From positions 8,045-15,775 of the forward strand of contig JAUNIK010000016.1 of the NCBI GenBank assembly GCA_030523505.1: DNA of 7,731 nt. The letters are read 5' to 3'. How positions within the stretch are numbered: the stretch's first letter is position 1; each line of letters starts with the position of its first letter. A program made the position numbers and the translations under genes. Shown in pieces: positions 1-6,716 of this stretch. Below the pieces are notes generated by a model. The model made no database searches. It saw only the letters and a list, made by a program, of their open reading frames with translations, and was not told the DNA's origin. This DNA comes from Prevotellaceae bacterium (GTDB taxonomy: Bacteria > Bacteroidota > Bacteroidia > Bacteroidales > Bacteroidaceae).

Positions 1-124
1 ATGACGCAAGTACGAGATCTTCCTTGATGGTTGGTTCCTTTTCTTCGGAATCACCACAAGCGGTAATTGTCATGGATAAGAAAAGACCGCAAACGCAGGT
101 CATTAAGGACAAAAACTTTTTCAT
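1..124 (-). CDS. Lipoprotein of unknown function, N-terminal fragment (cut by window edge)
   Basis: This is the 5' end of a gene reading off the left edge; 41 codons are visible. The start is ATG at 122-124. The peptide begins MKKFLSLM, has a hydrophobic stretch to about residue 22, and a lipobox I20-T21-A22-C23, so it is a signal peptidase II lipoprotein. The residues after the cysteine (GDSEEKE) are acidic, resembling the surface lipoprotein export signal known in Bacteroidetes, so the mature protein is probably displayed outside the cell. Two further cysteines (C10, C12) lie inside the signal peptide. It follows the surface glycan-binding protein gene by 77 nt, with a terminator between them. 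In xus-type xylan loci this position holds a GH10 endoxylanase, so a surface glycoside hydrolase is a reasonable guess, but no catalytic domain is in view and another binding protein is equally possible. Confidence 0.82.
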   Translation of the reverse strand, partial: MKKFLSLMTCVCGLFLSMTITACGDSEEKEPTIKEDLVLAS

Positions 125-140
125 ATATATGCAATAAGGT

Positions 141-183
141 AAAAAGAGTCGGAGACCACCCTTGATGAAGTGATCTCCAACTC
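141..183 (-). terminator. Intrinsic (rho-independent) terminator or attenuator between two PUL genes
   Basis: Arms at 170-183 and 146-159 form a 14-bp stem around a 10-nt loop (160-169). In the minus-strand RNA every position pairs, two of them as G-U wobbles. In a plus-strand RNA those two positions would be A-C mismatches, so the structure is directional. The stem is followed in the minus-strand transcript by five U residues (DNA 145-141). It begins 18 nt after the TGA stop of the glycan-binding protein gene (202-204) and its U tract ends 16 nt before the next ATG. That leaves very little room for a separate promoter after it, so partial readthrough into the downstream gene is likely. Confidence 0.85.
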
Positions 184-201
184 ATATTATTCATTTACAA
201 A

Positions 202-2109
202 TCATTTGTAGAAGAGCTTCAGCGGTGTGTAGCCACTACCAGTGAAGAGGAGATGCTGCTCGTCGAGAACATCGAGGAGTGGGTCACCAGCGAAGTTTAT
301 CTCGATGGTGTAAGTGCCATCACCGTTATCAACGATACGGTCGCTACCAGTAGTGATGTCCTCACCTGTCCATGTTGTTGACCACCAACCTGAAGTGATA
401 CGCATCTGTACCCAGTCAGAGCCCTTGGCTGTGAGATAGAATGTACCTGTCTTGATTACTTCCCAATCAGCAGCAGAGATTTCGGCAATACACTCGTTGT
501 TACTATCGTGGCCTTCGAGAGCGAAGCGATATGTACCGTTCCAGTCAACAACACCTGCAGAGCCGTCGCCCTCCCAGATGATTGTTTCCTTCTCGCCACC
601 GTCGCCACCGTCAACCCATATCTGCTTCTCCTGGTAGATTTCGAGGAGGTCGTAATCCTGACCAGTGAAGAGCAAGTGCTGAACATCGATGAGATCGAGG
701 AGTGCCTGGTCGTTAGAGAGGTTGAGCTCTACATAGTAGTTGCCCTTCTCATCCTGCTCGATGAAGTCATTGAGACTCTCAAGGCCCATGTAGTTAGTGC
801 TCCACCAACCTGTTGTGACACGGAGGTTCACCCAATCAGCCTTCTTGTTGATAGCGATACGGAATGGTTCTGTCTTGAGTTTCTCCCAGATTTCAGCAGG
901 GAACTCGTAGCAGCACTCATTCTGGCTGTCACCACCTTCAATACAGAAACGATACTGGCTGCTCCAGTTGATATCACCGAGTGTACCGTCGTTCTTCCAG
1001 AATGAATCGCGTACTGTCTCGAAGTGACCTTCGCCACCGTCAACCCATACCTTTTCAATAACATAGAGACCAAGAGGAGTATAACCGCTACCAGTGAAGA
1101 GGAGATGCTGCTCATCGAGGAGATCAAGGATAGGATCACCTTCGAAGTTGATTTCCATTGAGTACGTACCATCACCATTGTCAACAATGCGCTCATTTCC
1201 AGTTGTGATATCTTCGCCGGTCCATGTTGTCGACCACCAACCGGTTGTGATACGCATCTGAACCCAGTCAGAGCCCTTTGCCTCGAGATAGAATGAACCA
1301 GTCTTGATGATCTCCCAATCATCAGCCGCGATTTCATCAATACACTCGCTGTTGAAATCATGACCTTCGAGACAGAGACGATACTGGCTGCTCCAGTTGA
1401 TTTCGCCATTACCAGCAGGATCGGTATTCAACCAGATATAACGCTTCTGGTAATCCCAGTATCCACCGTTCTTTGGAGCCTCGAATGTATAAGCAGGGCT
1501 GTTTACAATCTGACCATCACTGAGGTGGATTGCTACATAACCATTGCCATCAGTAATATCTGAAGGAACCTGGATTACTACACGACCGCTTGCGATACGA
1601 AGGAAATCATGTGCATCAACAAAGATTGGTTCTTCGCCTTCTACATAGAAAGTAGCACCAGTTACGAAGTTCATGCCAATACCATAGACAGTGAGTGTCT
1701 CATTGCCTTTGAGAAGATCCTCCTCCTGTGCTGAATAGCCGGCAACAACAGTCTTGCCTACAGAAAGAGGAAGACGAGACTCTGCAGTCTCACCAGCCGA
1801 GTTGCGAACAATGATCTTACCACTCTCGGTGAGGCCCTGAGGAGCCTTCACACGAATCATTTCGCTGGTAACAATCTCGAACTCAGTAACTTTAATACCA
1901 CCAGGGAACTCGATTTCAGTAACATCTCCAAAGCCGGAACCGTTAATTGTCATCGGGAAGCCTGGAACTACCACTGTTGGAGAGAACACCTTGATGTTCA
2001 GTCCAAGGTTGCCAGAGTCATTAACGTCATCGTCAGTACATGCAGTGAACACTGCTGACAATGCAATGAACAATATAGCAATATTGAGATAGCTAAATAA
2101 CTTTTTCAT
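202..2109 (-). CDS. Surface glycan-binding lipoprotein, 2 IPT/TIG domains plus 3 tandem CBM-like repeats (SusE/XusE position)
   Basis: This 635-residue protein probably binds polysaccharide at the cell surface beside the SusC/SusD complex. It has a signal peptide with lipobox F21-T22-A23-C24, followed by acidic residues (TDDDVND) that resemble a surface-export signal. Residues about 39-118 form an IPT/TIG Ig-like domain and about 119-210 a second, weaker one; these probably act as spacers. Three repeats follow (about 222-350, 367-491, 508-635), each with a D/N-W near its start, an E-C pair, a D-W-V motif, an aromatic G-W-W-S-T motif and a Q-H-L-L-F-T-G motif. Opening and closing strands resemble jelly-roll carbohydrate-binding domains of other Bacteroidetes PUL proteins. 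Glycine-rich WVDGG linkers join the repeats. The gene starts 20 nt after the SusD stop, with a purine-rich AGAAGA just upstream of ATG. There is no catalytic domain. The position and Ig-then-binding-domain layout fit SGBP-B/XusE proteins; the ligand (perhaps xylan) is inferred. Confidence 0.9.
   Translation of the reverse strand: MKKLFSYLNIAILFIALSAVFTACTDDDVNDSGNLGLNIKVFSPTVVVPGFPMTINGSGFGDVTEIEFPGGIKVTEFEIVTSEMIRVKAPQGLTESGKIIVRNSAGETAESRLPLSVGKTVVAGYSAQEEDLLKGNETLTVYGIGMNFVTGATFYVEGEEPIFVDAHDFLRIASGRVVIQVPSDITDGNGYVAIHLSDGQIVNSPAYTFEAPKNGGYWDYQKRYIWLNTDPAGNGEINWSSQYRLCLEGHDFNSECIDEIAADDWEIIKTGSFYLEAKGSDWVQMRITTGWWSTTWTGEDITTGNERIVDNGDGTYSMEINFEGDPILDLLDEQHLLFTGSGYTPLGLYVIEKVWVDGGEGHFETVRDSFWKNDGTLGDINWSSQYRFCIEGGDSQNECCYEFPAEIWEKLKTEPFRIAINKKADWVNLRVTTGWWSTNYMGLESLNDFIEQDEKGNYYVELNLSNDQALLDLIDVQHLLFTGQDYDLLEIYQEKQIWVDGGDGGEKETIIWEGDGSAGVVDWNGTYRFALEGHDSNNECIAEISAADWEVIKTGTFYLTAKGSDWVQMRITSGWWSTTWTGEDITTGSDRIVDNGDGTYTIEINFAGDPLLDVLDEQHLLFTGSGYTPLKLFYK
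205..588 (-). repeat. CBM-like repeat unit 3 of the surface glycan-binding protein
   Basis: Residues 508-635, the C-terminal unit. Landmarks are D522-W523, C540, D565-W566, G574-W575-W576-S577-T578 with a third aromatic at W580, and QHLLFTG at 618-624. By eye it is roughly 80% identical in protein to unit 1, including a perfect 26-bp DNA match (236-261 against 1088-1113). The protein ends directly on the last predicted strand with no trailing linker. It lacks the first of the two cysteines found in units 1 and 2 (A530 instead). Confidence 0.9.
637..1011 (-). repeat. CBM-like repeat unit 2 (diverged copy) of the surface glycan-binding protein
   Basis: Residues 367-491. The fold landmarks are kept: N381-W382, C389 and C399-C400, D425-W426, G434-W435-W436-S437-T438 and QHLLFTG at 477-483. 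The third aromatic is tyrosine (Y440) where units 1 and 3 have tryptophan. The loop after it is different and lacks the D-N-G-D-G-T turn of the other two units. A WVDGG linker follows; its DNA shares a perfect 19-bp match (602-620) with the linker after unit 1 (1031-1049). Confidence 0.88.
1060..1446 (-). repeat. CBM-like repeat unit 1 of the surface glycan-binding protein
   Basis: Residues 222-350. Landmarks are W226, N238-W239, C246 and C256, D281-W282, G290-W291-W292-S293-T294 with W296, and QHLLFTG at 334-340. Spacing to unit 2 is about 143 residues and from unit 2 to unit 3 about 141, measured on the D/N-W landmark, so these are whole-domain duplications. The many synonymous differences from unit 3 argue against a very recent copy. 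Confidence 0.9.
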
Positions 2110-2129
2110 ATCTTCTATACATTATTATA

Positions 2130-3836
2130 TTACCAACCTTCATTCTGGCCGAGATTGCTGTTGATAAGAATCTCTGACTGTGGGATTGGGAATAAGTTGT
2201 ACTTTTCGTCCCAGCTACGGGTCTTTGTTGAGCGAACGAGGGTGTTACCGCCATCGGTGATAGTAGCTACAGAAATATTCTTGAAATACTCTGCACCCTT
2301 CTTCCAGCGACGAACATCCCAGAAACGATGATTCTCAAAAGCAAGTTCTACGAGACGCTCACGCTCATAACGCTTCACCCATTCTGCACCGTCTTCCTTG
2401 AATTCAGGCATCTGGATATCTGCACGATTACGGAGTACATTGATAGCCTCATTGGCTGTCATACCGTAAGTTGCATCATTAGCGCTACCAGTTGCATAGA
2501 AAGCAGCCTCAGCGAAGTCGAGATAGAACTCAGCAAGTCGCATCACCACCCATGTGTGCTGGCGCTTTACCTGGTTATCGGCTGTTGTTACACAAGAACC
2601 ATCAACGAGCTTGCGGAGATAATAACCTGTTGGAGTTGCACCATACTTTGGAGCGGCATTGAAACCACCGACGAAGGTCTCAATAACCTTCTTCTGAGTA
2701 CCGTTTGTAGGCCACTCATCACCATTCTTAACTACTGTCATGCCGAAACGAGGGTCGAGGCCTTCGTATGGATTCACAGTAAGATCGATAGTTTCGCCAG
2801 GATAGCGCTCACCGAATGTCTGACCATTGTCCTGGAACTCATACTGGTCAACAAGGCTCTGTGTAGGGCAGTTTCCCGAAGCACCATTCTCAACACCTAC
2901 TGGATAGTTTGCCATCTCGAAGGCATTGTCAGCCGCGCGGCCGAGACCAAGAATCAACTCCTTATTGAAGAAAGCATCGTTACCCCAGTTTGCAGTGTAA
3001 CCGCCAAGTGCGAGGCCCCAAGTCTTTGCATGATCAATGACATACTTTGCTGCTTTTGCAGCCTCATCCCACTTAGCCTTGTCACCTGCAGGGTTGTTCT
3101 CTGTGTCACTTGTTGGGTTGTGCAAAGGTGATGCAGCATAGAGCAATGTGCGAGCCTTGAGGGCATAAGCAGCAGCACGAGTTGCACGACCGATTTCCGC
3201 ATAAGGCTCATCGGTATAAGTGATAGGCAGATAAGGTGCGATCTCATCAAGTTCGTCAACGATGAACTTAACAATCTGATCAGCAGGAGTACGCTTCATG
3301 TTGTTTGCCTGACCGTTGGTAAGTGTTGTTGTTACGAGAGGCACATCACCATAGGTCTTGAACAACTCGAAGTAGAAGTAAGCACGGAGGAAACGCAACT
3401 CATAAGGGAAGTTCTCCAACTGCTGCATCCAGATATCATAGTTATCGTTATACTTCCAGTCAGAAAGATCCACCTTGTCGATATTCTCGAGGATAGTGTG
3501 AATCTCAGCTAAAGCTGTATACGACTTTGTCCAAGTGCTTGACATTGGGTTGGCTGTGCTCCAACCACCATTGTAGTAGTTGTTTACTGCACCGATTTCG
3601 AGAGCATACTGAGCCTCGTCAGTAGCACTAGCAAGGAAGTTGGTACTATTGTCAGCCAACTCATTATTGTACATCTGTGCGTAAACATCCCAAACCATAT
3701 TCTTCACACCATCGTTGAAGAATTCATATGTCCATGCCTCGTCACGGAGTGACACTTCGTGATACTCAAGATCTACACAAGAGCTGAGTGCGAAGACTGC
3801 AGGAAGGGCATAAAGGAATAATCTATTTATCTTCAT
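2130..3836 (-). CDS. SusD-like outer-membrane glycan-binding lipoprotein (RagB/SusD family; XusD position)
   Basis: A complete 568-residue SusD-family lipoprotein that would sit as a lid on the SusC transporter encoded just upstream and pass oligosaccharides to it. The signal peptide ends in lipobox L17-S18-S19-C20, and the following VDLEYHE is mildly acidic. Helical TPR-type segments are visible near residues 145-170 (ELRFLRAYFYFELF, then YGDVPLV), 185-203, 217-236 and 432-450. The conserved late motif is at about 487-512 (RYERERLVELAFENHRFWDV, then RRWKKG), followed by L548-F549-P550-I551-P552 and the C-terminal Q-N-E-G-W, a variant of the usual N-P-G-W. Length is typical of the family. It starts 13 nt after the SusC stop codon, so the two are co-transcribed and probably translationally linked. 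The bound sugar cannot be read from the sequence. Confidence 0.97.
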   Translation of the reverse strand: MKINRLFLYALPAVFALSSCVDLEYHEVSLRDEAWTYEFFNDGVKNMVWDVYAQMYNNELADNSTNFLASATDEAQYALEIGAVNNYYNGGWSTANPMSSTWTKSYTALAEIHTILENIDKVDLSDWKYNDNYDIWMQQLENFPYELRFLRAYFYFELFKTYGDVPLVTTTLTNGQANNMKRTPADQIVKFIVDELDEIAPYLPITYTDEPYAEIGRATRAAAYALKARTLLYAASPLHNPTSDTENNPAGDKAKWDEAAKAAKYVIDHAKTWGLALGGYTANWGNDAFFNKELILGLGRAADNAFEMANYPVGVENGASGNCPTQSLVDQYEFQDNGQTFGERYPGETIDLTVNPYEGLDPRFGMTVVKNGDEWPTNGTQKKVIETFVGGFNAAPKYGATPTGYYLRKLVDGSCVTTADNQVKRQHTWVVMRLAEFYLDFAEAAFYATGSANDATYGMTANEAINVLRNRADIQMPEFKEDGAEWVKRYERERLVELAFENHRFWDVRRWKKGAEYFKNISVATITDGGNTLVRSTKTRSWDEKYNLFPIPQSEILINSNLGQNEGW

Positions 3837-3849
3837 AATTGTACTGTCA

Positions 3850-6666
3850 TTAGAATGTTACTGAGAGACCAATGTTAACACTCTTCATTACAGGATAGCC
3901 TGTGCTCAGATTCTCAGCATCCAAAGTCTTGATATTGCTCCATGAGAGGAGGTTCTGACCCTGAACGAATACCTTGGCAGTAGAGATCTTGAGTGAAGAG
4001 ATTACAGAAGCAGGGAGCTTATAGTAAAGCTCTACGTCACGCATCTTGAACCACTTTGCATTGCGATACCAGATTGTTGACTCCTGATTGTTATTAGCTA
4101 CAGACTCTGTTGAGAGACGTGGGTAGAGGGCATTAGCACCAGCATTGTCCCAACAGTTCTCATAGTACTCTGCAGAGAGGTTACGGTTGCCAGAGAGTGC
4201 GCCCCAAACGCCATCAACATAACGGATGTTCTTGATCTGGTTGCCTGAGCCCTGGAATGTTGCATTGATACCTACGCCCTTGTACTCAGCGCCGAGGTTG
4301 ATAGCATAGTTCAATGAAGGGAATGATGTACCGTAATCGAGAGCAACGATATCGTTCTGGTTGATTACGCCATCACCATTGACATCCTTATACTTGATAT
4401 CACCGACCTTCACCTGACCAAACTCCTGACGAGGGCTGTTTGCGATTTCATCCTCACTCTCGAAGAAGCCAAGAGCAACGAGACCGCCAGGAGCATCAGC
4501 AGAAACACCAATGATAGAAAGGTTGTCGTATGCAGGATTTTCAATCCAAGCATCAACTCTGCTCTTTGTTGCTGTGAACATTGCACCACCATAAAGGTTC
4601 AAACCGTTAGTGAATGTCTTTGCATAGCGGAGACCAACTTCAACACCATAGCTTGATACCTCACCCTTATCGTCATAAGCCGACTGGATACCTACTACTG
4701 CTGAGTTCAGCTGGTTAGCAGGAACAAGGATGTTGGTACGCTTCTGGTAGAATGCATCGAATGTGAAGTCAAGCGACTTCAAGAGACGAATGTCAGTACC
4801 GATATTTGCCTTATATGCTGTTTCCTGATGGAACTTCTCTGTTGGGAAGGCCTGGAGGAAAGCACCCCAAGCTGTTGAGAAGCTGTTGCCATATACATAC
4901 GAACCGTGAGAAGCATCCCAAGGAGCGAGCCACATACCTGCCTGTGGAGCGAAGTCTGTGTGCTGGATACCAGCCGAACCGCGAACCTTACCATAATTGA
5001 TGATTGCCTCGTCAGCATCGTTGTTGGCATAGATATAACCAAGACCAAGGGTTGGGGAGAATGCCCACTTTGCTGGATAGCAACGGTTAGAACCGTTAGC
5101 AGCGAGGACAAGGTCAACAAGGAACTTGTTTGCATGATCGTAGTGAGCAGACAACTGACCGTTTGCACGATACCATGTATTGTTCTGACCATCGCGGAGC
5201 TCACCCTTGATATTATAGTTGGCATTCAAGCCGAGGTTATCACCGTTGGCAAACTGAGTGTTGTACTTGAGACCAACATTCATTGAAGCCGAACGCCACT
5301 GTGTGTTCACCCAATGGTTGAACTGGAGTTTATCCTCTACAGATCCCATCACTGTCTCCTGCAACTCACCTGTTGTAGCATCGTAGTGGTTCCAACCATA
5401 CTGGTAACCCTTAACATTCTGCTCGTAGATGTTTGAACAGTTGTCGTAAGAAGCACCGATGTAGAACTTCAGGCCCTTGACAAACATGCTGAGATCCTGG
5501 TCGAGTACCATGTTAGCCCAAATCTGGCGCTGGTGAGTCTTCTGGAAACCTGTACCCTGCATCTTTGCGAGGAGGTTGAAGTCACCGAATGTCTGGCTAC
5601 CACCCCATACACCTCCGTTGGTCTGTACAGGGAATGCCAATGCAGGAACCTTATAAAGATGCCACCAAGCATCGTTTGAAGTAACATTGTTAAGACCATT
5701 GGTCTCCATGAAGATAGCGAGCATTGAAGCACTTACCTTTGTTGTAGCAGAAACCTGGAAGTCAACATTAGCACGGATATTAGCCTTTGAATACTTCAAC
5801 TGTGAATCCCAGTTCTCTTGAACAGTGTTCTTATAAAGACCACGAGCATCGGTATAGTTCAACTGTGTGTAGTACTGTACCTTCTCAGAACCTCCGTACA
5901 TAGATACGAATGCCTGGCTCTCGTGAGCTGTGTTGCGGAATGCCTGGTCCTTCCAGTTTACATTTGGATAAACGAATGGATCTGAGCCATCCTGGAACTT
6001 TGCAAGTTCAGCATCGGTATAAGCAGGAGCAAGACCGTCGTTCTGACGAGCCATGTTCAATGCCTTTGCATAGTCGTAAGCACCAACCATGTCAGCGAAC
6101 TGAGGGTCAAACTGGAATTTGTGAGAATAGCCAGCCTTTACGTGATTGCCACCATTCACCTGTCCGCGCTTTGTCTTAACGAGGAGTACGCCATTTATAC
6201 CTTCATGACCGTAGAGCGCAACGGCTGCAGCATCCTTCAATACTGTAACACTCTCTACTTCCTCTACCATGATGCGGTCGATAGGACGCTCCACACCATC
6301 AACGAGGATAAGGATATCGTTGGCATCAGAATAATTGGCTGTACTGCCTGGACGTGTCTGGATACCACGGATATTGAACGAACCGCCAGTACCTTCCTCA
6401 CCCTTGAAACCAGTATTCTGGACTGCGGTGAGACCGAGCAGTTTGCCATAGAGAGCATCTGCCAGACTCACTGCTGACGTATGCTGCAACTCCTCTGCTG
6501 TGATAGTGGTGGTTGCTGCTGTAGTGAGGAACTCAGAGATCTCCACTTCATAGCCGAGGTTCACCTTCTGGGCCTGCTTGTCGGCAAGCTCCACCTGCGC
6601 ACTTACTGCCAATGGAGCAGCACAGAGGCCCAACAGGGTATATCTAAATATTTTATTGATATTCAT
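3850..6666 (-). CDS. SusC-like TonB-dependent outer-membrane glycan transporter without N-terminal extension (XusC position)
   Basis: A complete 938-residue SusC/RagA-type transporter that would import oligosaccharides across the outer membrane using TonB energy, paired with the SusD encoded 13 nt downstream. A signal peptide (1-23, cleavage after V-S-A) is followed by only about 25-30 residues before the plug. The usual carboxypeptidase-regulatory-like N-terminal domain is therefore absent, and the protein is shorter than common SusC proteins (about 1000 or more). A degenerate TonB-box-like stretch is VNLGYEVE (35-42). The plug is clear: T-A-E-E-L (56-60), D-A-L-Y-G-K-L-L-G-L (70-79), N-I-R-G (98-101), L-V-D-G-V-E-R (121-127), V-L-K-D-A (142-146), L-Y-G (151-153) and V-K-T-K-R-G (163-168). 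The barrel carries the SusC-type D-V-N-G-D-G-V-I-N turn (761-769), N905 in G-Q-N-L-L-S-W and a terminal aromatic (S-V-T-F). The substrate is not directly readable. Confidence 0.97.
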   Translation of the reverse strand: MNINKIFRYTLLGLCAAPLAVSAQVELADKQAQKVNLGYEVEISEFLTTAATTTITAEELQHTSAVSLADALYGKLLGLTAVQNTGFKGEEGTGGSFNIRGIQTRPGSTANYSDANDILILVDGVERPIDRIMVEEVESVTVLKDAAAVALYGHEGINGVLLVKTKRGQVNGGNHVKAGYSHKFQFDPQFADMVGAYDYAKALNMARQNDGLAPAYTDAELAKFQDGSDPFVYPNVNWKDQAFRNTAHESQAFVSMYGGSEKVQYYTQLNYTDARGLYKNTVQENWDSQLKYSKANIRANVDFQVSATTKVSASMLAIFMETNGLNNVTSNDAWWHLYKVPALAFPVQTNGGVWGGSQTFGDFNLLAKMQGTGFQKTHQRQIWANMVLDQDLSMFVKGLKFYIGASYDNCSNIYEQNVKGYQYGWNHYDATTGELQETVMGSVEDKLQFNHWVNTQWRSASMNVGLKYNTQFANGDNLGLNANYNIKGELRDGQNNTWYRANGQLSAHYDHANKFLVDLVLAANGSNRCYPAKWAFSPTLGLGYIYANNDADEAIINYGKVRGSAGIQHTDFAPQAGMWLAPWDASHGSYVYGNSFSTAWGAFLQAFPTEKFHQETAYKANIGTDIRLLKSLDFTFDAFYQKRTNILVPANQLNSAVVGIQSAYDDKGEVSSYGVEVGLRYAKTFTNGLNLYGGAMFTATKSRVDAWIENPAYDNLSIIGVSADAPGGLVALGFFESEDEIANSPRQEFGQVKVGDIKYKDVNGDGVINQNDIVALDYGTSFPSLNYAINLGAEYKGVGINATFQGSGNQIKNIRYVDGVWGALSGNRNLSAEYYENCWDNAGANALYPRLSTESVANNNQESTIWYRNAKWFKMRDVELYYKLPASVISSLKISTAKVFVQGQNLLSWSNIKTLDAENLSTGYPVMKSVNIGLSVTF

Positions 6667-6716
6667 AATTATTTATGATTTAATGATTTGATACATCAAC
6701 AATCACTTTTCATATA
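6667..6716 (-). other. Intercistronic spacer between SusD-like and SusC-like genes
   Basis: A 50-nt, strongly AT-rich gap between a TAA stop (6717-6719) and the SusC ATG (6664-6666). I see no terminator and no convincing Bacteroides-type promoter (no TAnnTTTG -7 element). No Shine-Dalgarno sequence precedes the ATG, only an A/U-rich leader as is common in Bacteroidetes. Continuous transcription from the upstream SusD gene is the simplest reading. Confidence 0.5.

Noticed and set aside
508..1005. A 165-codon plus-strand open reading frame opposite the surface lipoprotein gene
   Set aside because: It lies wholly antisense to the repeat region of a well-supported gene, has no recognisable domain, signal peptide or plausible composition, and its length is explained by the repeated coding sequence on the other strand.
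828..1409. A 193-codon minus-strand frame overlapping the surface lipoprotein in another frame
   Set aside because: Out-of-frame shadow; the Ser/Val/Arg-rich translation shows no domain, whereas the 202-2109 frame has a lipobox, TIG domains and repeats.
205..1446. The DNA repeats as a CRISPR array or mobile-element repeat
   Set aside because: The repeats are about 380-bp in-frame coding units with mostly synonymous differences, not short identical repeats with spacers. No transposase or terminal inverted repeats are visible.
2328..3131. A 267-codon plus-strand open reading frame opposite the SusD gene
   Set aside because: It is a mirror frame of a complete, family-typical SusD gene. The translation is rich in Cys, Ile, Thr and Leu with no domain, as expected of antisense reading.
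6684..6705. Small AU-rich hairpin in the SusD-SusC gap
   Set aside because: The stem is short, bulged, nearly all A-U and has no following U tract, so it is unlikely to terminate or regulate.
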